Source: Oscillospiraceae bacterium (lineage in GTDB: Bacteria; Bacillota; Clostridia; Oscillospirales; Oscillospiraceae). Taken from it: a stretch of DNA of 64,000 nucleotides. The stretch is taken from contig JAHHSG010000011.1 of the NCBI GenBank assembly GCA_020025305.1, forward strand, positions 7,331-71,330. Direction: 5' to 3'. Below the pieces are notes generated by a model. The model saw only the letters and a list, made by a program, of their open reading frames with translations, did not search any database and was not told where the DNA came from. Position 1 is the first letter of the stretch. Every line of letters starts with the position of its first letter. Shown one piece after another: positions 24,820 through 33,440 of this stretch. A program made the position numbers and the translations under genes.

Positions 24820-25479
24820 TTAGATCAGCTGCTGTTCGTTAATCATCAGCTTGAACTGGAGTCCCAGTTCTTCCGCCGCCTTCCTACAGAGCATCATACG
24901 ATTCATAAAAATCTCAAAATAGTCCATGACAGAGCCGTATCGGGTATCTACCGACAGCTTCAGCTTAATAAGCGTGTGGCTCTCATTGATCTTCAGCTCT
25001 GCCTTTTTTACGGAATAGTTGACCCGGTCATGGATATCAAAGCTGCTTTCATCCCGATTGCGGACACGGCTGCGGCGTACGTCAGACTTATCCGCCAAAA
25101 TCAGCGCCGCGGCCATTGGGCTTACCGGGCGGCCGGTGCCCTCATCGTGATTGCCGATCGCCGTGACAATTTCAGAGATCTCTGCCGCCTCCATGCCCAA
25201 ATTGTCCAACAGTCGAAAAGCCATCACTGCGCCGGATTGGGAGTGATCCACCCGATTGACCAAATTGCCAATATCGTGGAGATAAGCAGCAATCTGCACA
25301 AGTTCTACCTGTCGGGCCGGATAATCCAGCGTCTCCATAATGTAGCGGGCGCAGTCCGCCACCATTGTCACATGGGCGAAGCTGTGCTCCGTATAGCCCA
25401 GTGCGATCAAGGACTCGTCCGCCTTACGGATATACGTGTTGATATCCTCATTGTGTCGGATTTGGTTAAAGGTAATCAT
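24820..25479 (-). CDS. HD-domain phosphohydrolase-like protein
   Basis: 219 residues. The metal-binding HD pattern is visible: GYTEHSFAHVTMVADCARYI (first histidine), AAYLHDIGNLVNRVDHSQSG (HD pair and next histidine) and TAIGNHDEGTGRPVSP. Such proteins hydrolyse phosphorylated nucleotides or signalling molecules; the substrate is not predictable. ATG overlaps the stop of the histidine kinase gene (ATGA), so it is translated with the two-component system and may be part of its output. Confidence 0.85.
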   Translation of the reverse strand: MITFNQIRHNEDINTYIRKADESLIALGYTEHSFAHVTMVADCARYIMETLDYPARQVELVQIAAYLHDIGNLVNRVDHSQSGAVMAFRLLDNLGMEAAEISEIVTAIGNHDEGTGRPVSPMAAALILADKSDVRRSRVRNRDESSFDIHDRVNYSVKKAELKINESHTLIKLKLSVDTRYGSVMDYFEIFMNRMMLCRKAAEELGLQFKLMINEQQLI

Positions 25480-27116
25480 ATGCTTCTCCTTTCCGCTGTA
25501 TAGCCGTCAAAGGTGACGGTGATTTCTGTTCCCTCCCCCGGTGTGCTGTGGAGCTCCACCCGGGCATTATGATACTGTGCGGCATGCTTGACGATGGACA
25601 GCCCCAATCCCGTGCCGCCGATCGCCCGGCTGTGGCTCTTATCCACCCGGTAAAATCGTTCAAAAACCCGGCTTTGATGGGCATAGGGAATGCCAATGCC
25701 GGTGTCGGCTACGCTGAGAAAAGGTCTTCCTTGTGTATGGGACACAGTGACGGTGACGCTGCCACCGTCCCGGTTATACTTCACTGCGTTGTCGCAGAGG
25801 TTGTAAATCATCTCCCGCAGCATCTGACGCTCGCCGGTCAATAAAACCGTCTCCCCCTGCAGCATAAGACAGATTTTCCGCCGCCGCGCCACGCTTTCCA
25901 GACTGTCCAGCACTTCTTGCGCCAGAGTGTAAAGCTCTACTTCCTCCCACTCTGGCTGTACCGCCCCTTCGTCCATGCGGGAAAGGCGGAGAATGTCCTC
26001 CACCAACGCCATCAGGCGGCGGCATTCACGATAAATATCACCGGAAAACTCCTGCATTTTTTCCGGCGGCACCAGTCCTTGGCTCATCAACTCCGCAAAG
26101 CCGGAAATGGATGTCAGCGGTGTTTTCAGTTCGTGGGACACATTGGCGGAGAACTCCCGACGCAGCGCCTCTCTCTGCTCCTGTTCCGTCACATCCATCA
26201 CCAGCACCACCGCTCCGGTCACCTGCCCGCTGACCGTCACAGGGCTGGCCATCATTTGCAGCATTCTCCCCTCCTGTGGGATGCGCTGTTCCTCCCGGCT
26301 GCCAGACAGTGCCATTTCCACGGCATGGCGCAGCGTGGCAGAACCGCAGCGATAGACATTGTGGTGAACGCCGATCCGCAGGCTTTCCCGCGCACTGAGA
26401 TTGCCCATGAGCACCTCTCCGTGACTATCCAGCAAAAGAAAGCCCTCACTCATATTGTCCGTCAGCGCAGAGAACTCCCGCACACGGCGGCGCAGTTCGT
26501 CCATTTGATGACGGATGGTGCTGTTTTGTTCACGAAGCCGATCGGTCAGCGGCTGCAATTCCGGATAAACGCTCTCTGGCTTGTCCGGAACGATTGCGTT
26601 GATAGGGCGGGTGATCTGCCGCGCCAGATGTAAAGACCACATCCCTGCCCCCAACGCCACCAGCAGCACCACCAGAAAAATGCGGCCGGCCAGCTGCAGT
26701 ATCATGGTGCCTAACCCCGCCTGCTGTCTGCAAAGGCGCAGCACCGAACCGTCCGGCAGTCGCCGGGCATAGCACAGTTCCTTGTCCAGCATAGTGCCAA
26801 CGCTGCGCTTACTGCGGCCGCTGCCGTCCTCGTGCGCCTGCATAACCTCCTTGCACTCAGAAAGATCCTCTTCTACCCCACGACTGTCATAAAGCACGGC
26901 ATCATGGCTGTCCAAAAGCGTTATAGTTCCCGTAAAACGCAGCTGACCCAGCTGTGTAAACTCCATGCTTTGGATCAAATAATCCGCATCCTCCTCCATA
27001 TCCGCAAAGGACTGCTCCTCATAGTAGCGGTAGAGCGTATTGGAGAAGAGCAGACCGCTCACCGCCAATACCAGCATGGAGAGCGCCAAGAAATTGACGA
27101 AGAGCTTCTCTCTCAT
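25476..27116 (-). CDS. PhoR-like sensor histidine kinase
   Basis: 546 residues. First membrane helix at about 4-24 (LFVNFLALSMLVLAVSGLLF), an extracytoplasmic domain to about 150, second helix FLVVLLVALGAGMWSLHLA, then a PAS-like domain (SALTDNMSEGFLLLDSHGEVL). The kinase core has the phospho-accepting histidine in SANVSHELKTPLTSISGF near residue 329, the N box NLCDNAVKYN, and the ATP-lid motifs DTGIGIP and GTGLGLSIVK. The start overlaps the response regulator stop (ATGA). The neighbouring NptA-PhoU gene suggests phosphate as the signal. Confidence 0.93.
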   Translation of the reverse strand: MREKLFVNFLALSMLVLAVSGLLFSNTLYRYYEEQSFADMEEDADYLIQSMEFTQLGQLRFTGTITLLDSHDAVLYDSRGVEEDLSECKEVMQAHEDGSGRSKRSVGTMLDKELCYARRLPDGSVLRLCRQQAGLGTMILQLAGRIFLVVLLVALGAGMWSLHLARQITRPINAIVPDKPESVYPELQPLTDRLREQNSTIRHQMDELRRRVREFSALTDNMSEGFLLLDSHGEVLMGNLSARESLRIGVHHNVYRCGSATLRHAVEMALSGSREEQRIPQEGRMLQMMASPVTVSGQVTGAVVLVMDVTEQEQREALRREFSANVSHELKTPLTSISGFAELMSQGLVPPEKMQEFSGDIYRECRRLMALVEDILRLSRMDEGAVQPEWEEVELYTLAQEVLDSLESVARRRKICLMLQGETVLLTGERQMLREMIYNLCDNAVKYNRDGGSVTVTVSHTQGRPFLSVADTGIGIPYAHQSRVFERFYRVDKSHSRAIGGTGLGLSIVKHAAQYHNARVELHSTPGEGTEITVTFDGYTAERRSI

Positions 27117-27790
27117 GTCCGCTCTCCTATCCGATACCCTACGCCCCGCACCGTCTCGATGCAATTGCCCAACTCGCCCAGCTTGTTGCGCAAAGTACGG
27201 ATATGCACATCCAGCGTTCGATTCTCCGGCTCATTGCCTAAGCCCCAGACCTTACCCAGCAGTGTCTCCCGGCTCACTACCCGGCCGCGCCGCTCCAGCA
27301 GCAGACACAGCAGTTCAAACTCCTTGTGGGTCAGCGCCAGCGGCTGACCATCCAGCACAGCGGTGTGCGCTTCCGGAGAAACTTCCAGACTGCCAACATG
27401 GTAGATTTCTCCCTCTCGCTGCCCGTCGGTACGGCGCAACAGCGCGCGGATGCGCGCCAGCAGTTCCATCATGCCAAAGGGCTTCGAGATAAAATCGTCC
27501 GCGCCACTGTCAAGGCCCACCACACGATCATACTCTGTGTTTCGAGCCGTCAGCATGACCACCGGTAAACGGTGGGTAGCCGGCTCTTCACGCAGCTTTT
27601 GCAGTACGGAAAGGCCGTCCTCCTCCGGCAGCATGATGTCCAACAGCACCAGCTCCGGCCGACGCTGCGCCATGGCCTGCCAAAATGCAGAGGGCAGTTC
27701 AAAGCCCTCCGCCTCATACCCTTGACTTTCCAATGTATAAATGACCAGCTTGCGGATGCTGGCATCATCCTCCAAGATATAGATCAGCAT
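27113..27790 (-). CDS. PhoB-like response regulator
   Basis: 225 residues. Receiver domain with acidic pair E7/D8-D9, phosphorylation site D51 in LVLLDIMLP and lysine in FISKPFG. The C-terminal OmpR/PhoB winged helix ends HIRTLRNKLGELGNCIETVRGVGYRIG. Starts at ATG with GGGGGAG upstream; first gene of a three-gene unit (regulator, kinase, HD protein). Confidence 0.94.
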   Translation of the reverse strand: MLIYILEDDASIRKLVIYTLESQGYEAEGFELPSAFWQAMAQRRPELVLLDIMLPEEDGLSVLQKLREEPATHRLPVVMLTARNTEYDRVVGLDSGADDFISKPFGMMELLARIRALLRRTDGQREGEIYHVGSLEVSPEAHTAVLDGQPLALTHKEFELLCLLLERRGRVVSRETLLGKVWGLGNEPENRTLDVHIRTLRNKLGELGNCIETVRGVGYRIGERT

Positions 27791-27849
27791 AGGCTCCCCC
27801 TTATCCTGTATTCTGCAGTTATGATTTCATGATAACATAGCCGATGGCG

Positions 27850-27900
27850 GTTGTAAAATAAAATAGCTGCCTGGAGGAGTTAGTTCCCCCTCCGGCAGCT
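27850..27900 (-). terminator. Terminator after the ABC exporter
   Basis: Minus strand AGCTGCCGGAGG pairs with CCTCCAGGCAGCT (one bulge), then ATTTTATTTT. Confidence 0.75.
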
Positions 27901-27914
27901 TAAGAGGCAGTTGA

Positions 27915-29543
27915 TTATATTTCAATAATCTTTCCGCCGGTATGATCGTAAATGCGATGGGATATGGAAACCACCGTTCGGTCCGCTGAAACATTACGTA
28001 GAGCTTTCAAAACGGTCTTTTCTGTTTCGGCATCCAGATTGGCAGTAATCTCGTCCAACAGCAAAATCTGCGGTTCAGCGGCAACGGCTCTGGCAATGGA
28101 AAGAAGCTGCCACTGTCCCTGAGATAAAAGTGCCGGCGCACATTCTGTCTGATAGCCATGTTCCAGATGACAGATGGTCTCATGAATTCCTACCAGCTTG
28201 GCCGCAGCGTATACCATTTCATCGGTGATGGAATGGTCAAACAGCGTTATCTGATCCTTAACCGTTCCGGGAACCATTTGAAAAGACTGTTCTACATAGC
28301 CAAAAATCCTGCGCTTGGCATGATCGGCTATGGTGGCGGCGTTGACCCCATGGATGAGCACTTCTCCGCTCTGAGGCTGATATAGCCCCAGAAGCAATTT
28401 AAAAATCGTGCTCTTGCCTGCGCCGGTTCGTCCTGCAAGTGTCACCTGCTCGCCTGTGTCCACAAAGAAACTGACATCTTTCAAAACTACGTTTTCATCA
28501 TAGCCAAAGGTGACATTTCGCAGTTCTACACAGTGCGAAGGTACGTCCTTGGGAACGTCATCCGCCGCCCATCGCTCTGGTTGGGCAAGGAAATGATTGA
28601 TGCGGCTCACACCTGCAACCGCCGACTGTATGGTTTGAATTTCCATCCCAAGACTTTCCAGCGGAGAAAAAACCTGAGCAATATAATTGATAATTGCCAC
28701 GCAGGTACCAACAGACATGCCAAAGAATGCCAAAATTCCAGCATTTCCGGAAGCAGAAAAAAGCATCACAACCGCTACAATCATGGCGTTTAAAATCAGA
28801 ATAACAGGGGAATAAACGGAGTCGTAAAAGTTCGTTTTTTCAATTGCCCGATAACATTGCCCAATATATTCATCATAGCGCTTTTCCATGTAGGGCTCTT
28901 TGCCGAGTGTATGAATGGTACGGATGCAGTGCACAGACTCGGGAATATGATTGACCGCCCGACTGACGGCGGCACGGTTTGCAAGCTGTGCCGCCAGCGT
29001 CTTTTTTTGTACCGACCTTGTAAAAAGAAAAATGATGGGCAGCAATACGAGCAGCAGCAACGCAAGACCTTTCGTCTTTGTCCATACAACAAAAAGAATA
29101 CTGATCATCTTGCATGCATCGGCAAACATACTGATGATTCCGGATGTAAACAGTGTCTCTACCGTATTTACATCGCCCACGAAGCGAGCCACCAGCGCAC
29201 CGGGCTCCTGCTCATTCAGCGTGTCCGCACTCAGATGCGTTAATTTTTCCGAAAGGCTGCTGCGCAGCGCGTGGGTAATTTTCTGTCCGAAAACAATCAA
29301 AAGGGATTCGCGGGACGAGTCCAGAATACCCGAAACCAAAATCCAGATAAAATAGGCCGCAATGAGAGAAAAAGGCAACGCTGTTCCCGCCGCCAATTGA
29401 TCAATGACCTTTCCAAGCACCAGCGGCGGAATGAGAGACGCCACCACAGAGCCCAGCACGGTTAACAAGATTCCCAAGCCCAGCCAGTGAAACCGGAGCG
29501 CAGTGCTGAGGATCATCTGCAGCACATAATTTTTATCTTTCAT
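27915..29543 (-). CDS. ABC exporter half, subunit 2 (canonical Walker B, altered signature)
   Basis: 542 residues: six membrane helices (1 to about 300) and an ATPase domain. Walker A GRTGAGKST near residue 374, Q-loop in GYVEQSFQ, signature LLSQGQWQ near 474 in place of LSGGQ, Walker B ILLLDEITANLD with the catalytic glutamate near 494, and the switch histidine in SISHRIYD. It overlaps the preceding half-transporter by 11 bases, so the two form a heterodimer. The altered signature here pairs with the altered Walker B of the partner in one degenerate ATP site. Substrate unknown; peptide or drug export is usual. Confidence 0.92.
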   Translation of the reverse strand: MKDKNYVLQMILSTALRFHWLGLGILLTVLGSVVASLIPPLVLGKVIDQLAAGTALPFSLIAAYFIWILVSGILDSSRESLLIVFGQKITHALRSSLSEKLTHLSADTLNEQEPGALVARFVGDVNTVETLFTSGIISMFADACKMISILFVVWTKTKGLALLLLVLLPIIFLFTRSVQKKTLAAQLANRAAVSRAVNHIPESVHCIRTIHTLGKEPYMEKRYDEYIGQCYRAIEKTNFYDSVYSPVILILNAMIVAVVMLFSASGNAGILAFFGMSVGTCVAIINYIAQVFSPLESLGMEIQTIQSAVAGVSRINHFLAQPERWAADDVPKDVPSHCVELRNVTFGYDENVVLKDVSFFVDTGEQVTLAGRTGAGKSTIFKLLLGLYQPQSGEVLIHGVNAATIADHAKRRIFGYVEQSFQMVPGTVKDQITLFDHSITDEMVYAAAKLVGIHETICHLEHGYQTECAPALLSQGQWQLLSIARAVAAEPQILLLDEITANLDAETEKTVLKALRNVSADRTVVSISHRIYDHTGGKIIEI

Positions 29544-31326
29544 CGGCGTGGCCTCCTTCCTGAGCCCGATAAAGCGTTTCGTATGATGGGACCTGATGCA
29601 TCAGCATATCATGCGTCCCTGTGATGACCTTTCCCGGCTCCATCCAAATGATCTGCTGTAATTGTGGGAAAAGATACAGACGGTGAGAAATCAGCAGCAC
29701 GATACTATCCTTTGCCAGCTCTTTCAAATTGGCAAAAACCTTCTCCTCCGTATCCCTGTCCAACGCTGAAAAGGGGTCATCTAAAATGAGAATGGGCTTT
29801 TTATGACAGATGGTTCGTGCTAATGCAAGCCGCTGGGCCTGCCCCCCGGAAAGCTTGACACCGCCATTTCCCACAACGGTATCGATGCCGCTGCTCATCT
29901 CAAGCACTTCCTGATCCAAGCAGACAGCCCGAAGATATGGGGCAACATCGCCATCGTCGCCCATTAAAATGTTATTTTGAATACTGTCATTCAGAAGCTC
30001 CGGATCATGCCCCAGATAACCAACAATACTGTGGCGGACTGCGGCGGACAAATCGGCGAGTTCTCTTTGTCCAAATTGAATAGAACCGGAATAAGGATAT
30101 TCCAGAAGAAACGTTTTCCCCAGTGTGGATTTTCCGCAGGCAACCGGCCCCGTGATGCCGATAATCTGTCCCGGAGCGGCATCAAAAGACAGATTTTGAA
30201 AAACCGGCTGGGCAGCGGGGTAAGAAAAACTCAAATGACGTACACTAAGCGTATCAGCCGCGGTGACGGGCGCTGTCTCAGCGCCGTCTGTCTGCGCCAT
30301 AAACGGTTTGATACGCTTCCAGGATACCTGCGCTTTTTGAACGGAATTAAAAAGTTTGGCTGCTTTTGAGGATTTGGTTGACAATTTCGTATAGCAGGAT
30401 AAGAAAGTGGTAAATGCTGCGATATCCCAAACACTCCAACCTTGCCCCAGAACATTTCTGGAACCAAAATATAGAATAAACAATACACTGACCATGGAGA
30501 TTACATGGTATAAAGGCGGCAGTGCCGCAATCCAAATATTGGCTGTGACTGCTGATTTCTCATAGGCAGAAAGACAGCGCTCATAATCTTCCTTGCGCTG
30601 TGATTCACAGCCGAAAATTCGATAAGTAATGGCATTGGAAACTCTGTCCAGTGTTGCAGCACTCAATTTTCCTGCCTGATTTTTGTATTCGCCGCCGGTG
30701 CGCTGCACCAGATGCTTCATTTTTTCAGCAAGGAGGTAAGAAATGGGTGGGAACAGCAAGCTAAGCAGCGTAAGCCGCCAATCATAATATAGAAGCATCC
30801 CGCAATAGCAGACAAGGGCGACCCCGGTATCAAATATTTCCGTTGTGAATTTCCGCATTCCCTCTGCACAATCATCCACATCGGAGATTGCTTTTGTCAT
30901 AACATTGCCGATTCCCTCCTGCTCCAGTTCCGCTTTGCTTTTCCCGAGAAGGTTGTGATAGAGAACTTTCTTCATGGAGCGGTTGACATTGTTTGCAAAG
31001 CGCCGGACATAGAACCGCTTCACATACCGGGCTCCCTGAACGATGCTAATAATGGCAACATACCATACGACCAGCTGCAGCATGGCCTGAAAGGAGGATT
31101 GTCCGGAAAGGATATTCACCAGACACCCCGCCAGCTGTCCTTCAAACCAAGGGCCGGCCAGCAAGCCGAAATTGTAGATCAATCCGGAAATGGTAACGGC
31201 CAGCAAGACCCTCCATTCTGCACGGAAATACCCCATAATACGATCGGGACGAAAGCTTCTTTTTCCTCCTGATATGATGGGCTTTGCGCTGCTATGATTC
31301 GATTTGTTTTTCATAATAATCACCAT
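29533..31326 (-). CDS. ABC exporter half, subunit 1 (degenerate Walker B)
   Basis: 597 residues: six membrane helices (about 38-340) then an ATPase domain. Walker A GPVACGKST near residue 396, signature KLSGGQAQR near 490, Walker B ILILDDPFSALD near 515 with aspartate where the catalytic glutamate should be, and LLISHRLYLF. In heterodimeric exporters such as TM287/288 the same D-for-E exchange marks the subunit of the non-hydrolysing site. The first ATG is used; a second ATG four codons later is possible. No regulator or self-resistance gene is adjacent. Confidence 0.92.
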   Translation of the reverse strand: MVIIMKNKSNHSSAKPIISGGKRSFRPDRIMGYFRAEWRVLLAVTISGLIYNFGLLAGPWFEGQLAGCLVNILSGQSSFQAMLQLVVWYVAIISIVQGARYVKRFYVRRFANNVNRSMKKVLYHNLLGKSKAELEQEGIGNVMTKAISDVDDCAEGMRKFTTEIFDTGVALVCYCGMLLYYDWRLTLLSLLFPPISYLLAEKMKHLVQRTGGEYKNQAGKLSAATLDRVSNAITYRIFGCESQRKEDYERCLSAYEKSAVTANIWIAALPPLYHVISMVSVLFILYFGSRNVLGQGWSVWDIAAFTTFLSCYTKLSTKSSKAAKLFNSVQKAQVSWKRIKPFMAQTDGAETAPVTAADTLSVRHLSFSYPAAQPVFQNLSFDAAPGQIIGITGPVACGKSTLGKTFLLEYPYSGSIQFGQRELADLSAAVRHSIVGYLGHDPELLNDSIQNNILMGDDGDVAPYLRAVCLDQEVLEMSSGIDTVVGNGGVKLSGGQAQRLALARTICHKKPILILDDPFSALDRDTEEKVFANLKELAKDSIVLLISHRLYLFPQLQQIIWMEPGKVITGTHDMLMHQVPSYETLYRAQEGGHADER

Positions 31327-31710
31327 GTTCTCTCTCGCCTTTTCCCCTTTTGTACTGCTCTGTGCCTTTTTCGAGCAGTCAAAGCTCCTTCTCCTCTATT
31401 AAAAACATATCGCTTTTTCTCTGAAAAATGTGGTGCCGTCCGTTTTGATAGGGGGCACAGCCATTTTCGTGACAATGAACTTCTTTAAAAGGCCTGTTTC
31501 CCCCCACTACTCCAACGCTACATGCTATGCCATCAAACGCTTGTGCTCCTTTGTTTTTCCTACATACTTAAAAGAAGCACACCTCCATTGTTTGCGCTTC
31601 TTTCTGAAAAAACTAATTTGTATCCCATTGCAAACCGTTCCACCTGTGTTCCCTTCCATCATAAGCAGACTTTCGCATAAAGCTATTATACTTCCCTCCG
31701 GTTAGATCAG

Positions 31711-31743
31711 CAAGGGTAAGATAGCGTTTGTTGCTTACCCTTG
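31711..31743. repeat. 10-bp inverted repeat
   Basis: CAAGGGTAAG and CTTACCCTTG, loop 13. No T-run on either side, so probably not a terminator. Lies in the gene-poor stretch 31327-32128. Confidence 0.4.
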
Positions 31744-31860
31744 GGCAATCATGCAGTTTTTTGGGGGGAGAAATGGCATGGGTACTGACAGGTATAACCT
31801 AGAAAGAGCCCACCCCCTTGCTCATGTGGTGATCACTGTAAACATTTCCACCAACGGGGC

Positions 31861-31995
31861 AAGCCGATCCTAACCATTAACGCTTGGCAGATGGTGCAAA
31901 AACTGCCGCCGATTGGGCACACCTCTGTGGAAATGCTCCGGCACTATCAGGATGTTGATCTGGATGCGCTCTGGAGGATTACAGATGTAGTTTGA
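31861..31995 (+). pseudogene. Short gene remnant, possibly the C-terminus of a tyrosine recombinase
   Basis: 44 codons ending in TGA read KPILTINAWQMVQKLPPIGH, then TSVEMLRHYQDVDLDALWRI. The L..(I/L)GHTSVEM..HY pattern resembles the box II end of tyrosine recombinases (LGHSS...T..Y). There is no start codon, no ribosome site and no catalytic arginine or upstream box. It lies about 130 bases beyond the 3' end of tRNA-Pro, a usual place for integrase scars. The rest of 31327-32128 shows no gene. Confidence 0.35.
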
Positions 31996-32011
31996 AGTAT
32001 GGTCGATATAA

Positions 32012-32045
32012 AAAAGACTGCCCGACAGACAAGACAGTCTTTTCA
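32012..32045. terminator. Hairpin after the remnant
   Basis: AAAAGACTG (32012-32020) with CAGTCTTTT (32035-32043), loop 14; T-rich on both strands. Confidence 0.55.
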
Positions 32046-32093
32046 TTTAAGGTATGAACACCGGTGCGCACCAATGCTGTCAGAATAAGTGAT

Positions 32094-32129
32094 AAAAAAA
32101 GAGAGAAACCACACGGTTTCTCTCTTTTT
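32094..32129 (-). terminator. Terminator of tRNA-Pro
   Basis: Minus strand GAGAGAAACC, loop GTGT, GGTTTCTCTC, then TTTTTTT, directly behind the tRNA 3' end. Confidence 0.85.
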
Positions 32130-32205
32130 GGTCCGAGTGTTGAGATTCGAACTCAAGGCCTCTTGAACCCCATTCAAGCGCGATACCAAACTTCGCCACA
32201 CCCGG
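32129..32205 (-). tRNA. tRNA-Pro (anticodon GGG)
   Basis: A 77-base cloverleaf with CCA encoded. Acceptor CCGGGTG/CACTCGG (one G-U), D stem GCGA/TCGC, anticodon stem CTTGA/TCAAG with loop ATGGGGT, T arm TTGAG-TTCGAAT-CTCAA. Anticodon GGG reads CCC and CCU proline codons. Position 32 is an unusual A. Confidence 0.88.
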
Positions 32206-32233
32206 ATATGTGCTTTCTCAAATCAGCTTATTT

Positions 32234-32262
32234 ATATTACCACACATTTATCCCCTTTGCAA
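32234..32262 (-). promoter_or_regulatory. Promoter of tRNA-Pro
   Basis: Minus strand TTGCAA, 17 bases, TAATAT; about 30 bases before the tRNA 5' end. Confidence 0.7.
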
Positions 32263-32296
32263 CCCCTTTTTTCAAAAAATTTAATTTTTGTTTTTG

Positions 32297-32325
32297 TTGA
32301 CAAATAGGTATTTCCATGATAGTAT
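32297..32325 (+). promoter_or_regulatory. Promoter of the tRNA-Ser pair
   Basis: TTGACA, 17 bases, TAGTAT; 36 bases before the first tRNA-Ser. Confidence 0.75.
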
Positions 32326-32361
32326 ATATAGTGCATCTGGCTTGGATATGCTTTTACTCAC

Positions 32362-32449
32362 GGAGAGATGGCTGAGCGGTTGAAAGCACCGGTCTTGAAA
32401 ACCGGCGATGTGAAAGCATCCGTGGGTTCGAATCCCACTCTCTCCGCCA
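32362..32449 (+). tRNA. tRNA-Ser (anticodon TGA)
   Basis: 88 bases with encoded GCCA end. Acceptor GGAGAGA/TCTCTCC, anticodon arm CCGGT-CTTGAAA-ACCGG, long class II variable arm (GATGTGAAAGCATC), T arm GTGGG-TTCGAAT-CCCAC. Confidence 0.95.
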
Positions 32450-32470
32450 GATAAATATGAAATTCAGCAC

Positions 32471-32564
32471 GCAGAAGTACCCAAGTGGCTGAAGGGGCTC
32501 CCCTGCTAAGGGAGTAGGCGGCTTAATAACCCGCGCGAGGGTTCAAATCCCTCCTTCTGCGCCA
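32471..32564 (+). tRNA. tRNA-Ser (anticodon GCT)
   Basis: 94 bases with encoded GCCA end. Acceptor GCAGAAG/CTTCTGC, anticodon arm CTCCC-CTGCTAA-GGGAG, long variable arm, T arm GAGGG-TTCAAAT-CCCTC. Same transcript as the preceding tRNA-Ser. Confidence 0.95.
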
Positions 32565-32565
32565 A

Positions 32566-32600
32566 AAAGCAGCTTATCTTAGGATAAGCTGCTTTTTCTC
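32566..32600 (+). terminator. Terminator of the tRNA-Ser pair
   Basis: AAGCAGCTTATC, loop TTAG, GATAAGCTGCTT followed by TTTCTC. Confidence 0.9.
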
Positions 32601-32646
32601 TATATGCTCCTACGCATATTCTATAGCTTTCCAAGGAGATCTTACC

Positions 32647-33015
32647 ATGTTCCACACCGACATCTACGGCGGATGCTACTACGAATTCCAATATTGCCGC
32701 TGGGCAGATCCTCTCACAGAGCATCTTGACGTCCACGAATTCTGGTGTCCTGACTCCCTCTTCATCCATGACGACGAGGTGGACGCCCACGGTGTCCCTT
32801 TTCTCGCCCACTACCTCAAATATCTGGAGACCCCCCATAGTCCCGATGGCAGTAACGAACTGTGCTGCTTTGGCATAAATTACTATGACCGAACACAAAC
32901 CGCTGCCATTATCCGCCGTCTGGAAGCCGACCGCCCCCCGGACTGCGATGTATTGTTGGCTTGGCTGCAGAAAGCCGTCTTTCCCTGCCACGGTTTCTAT
33001 TTTCTGGGCATCTGA
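32647..33015 (+). CDS. Hypothetical protein, 122 residues
   Basis: Not recognised. AAGGAGATCTTACC places a good ribosome binding site before the ATG, and a terminator follows, so the gene is probably real. The protein is acidic and rich in aromatic residues, histidine and cysteine (YGGCYYEFQYCRW, HEFWCPDSLFIHDDEVDAHG, CCFGINYY), with no signal peptide or membrane segment. It contains several possible metal-ligand clusters, but no known motif. It stands alone between the tRNA genes and the PqqD/OPT group, which is encoded on the other strand. Confidence 0.6.
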   Translation: MFHTDIYGGCYYEFQYCRWADPLTEHLDVHEFWCPDSLFIHDDEVDAHGVPFLAHYLKYLETPHSPDGSNELCCFGINYYDRTQTAAIIRRLEADRPPDCDVLLAWLQKAVFPCHGFYFLGI

Positions 33016-33056
33016 TCTGTCCAGCGAAAAGCGCCATGCGATCTGCCCATACACAA

Positions 33057-33092
33057 AAATCCCACAGACCTCTGTCTGCGGGATTTCTTTTT
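33057..33092. terminator. Bidirectional terminator
   Basis: AAATCCC-A-CAGAC, short loop, GTCTG-C-GGGATTT, then CTTTTTT; A-rich on the left. It lies between the convergent hypothetical gene and the small membrane protein gene. Confidence 0.75.
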
Positions 33093-33439
33093 TATTTGCG
33101 ACGCAGCCGATAGCTGCCCTTTCCACCCTCTTCGATGATCTGCTGCTGCAAAAGATACGGCAAAAGATTCTTGGTGAAAAGCTTCGCATTTTGCACCTGC
33201 ACCTGCTTGCGGGACCACGGCGCACTCACCTTGGTGCCCTTGACCAGTGTCTCGATCTCCGCGGTGGTGATACTCTCATGCTTTTTGAGATACTTTTCCA
33301 CCTTGCTGCCTGCGGCGTTCAGCAGCCGCCGCTCCACAGCCGAACCGGGATCTTCCTCTTTCTTCAGACCCCAGATGAACAGTAGAGCCGCCAGCACTGC
33401 AAACAACAGACCCAAGCCGATGATTTGCCAAAGCCCCAT
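33092..33439 (-). CDS. Small membrane protein, unknown family
   Basis: 115 residues. One N-terminal membrane helix (LWQIIGLGLLFAVLAALLFIWGLKK) is followed by a charged cytoplasmic domain with two or three helices (VERRLLNAAGSKVEKYLKKH, TAEIETLVKG, LFTKNLLPYLLQQQIIEEGG) ending in a winged-helix-like YRLRRK. The ATG (33439) is one base after the stop of the PqqD-like gene, so the two are coupled. No function is known; the soluble part may bind DNA or the PqqD partner. Confidence 0.65.
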   Translation of the reverse strand: MGLWQIIGLGLLFAVLAALLFIWGLKKEEDPGSAVERRLLNAAGSKVEKYLKKHESITTAEIETLVKGTKVSAPWSRKQVQVQNAKLFTKNLLPYLLQQQIIEEGGKGSYRLRRK

Positions 33440-33440
33440 C

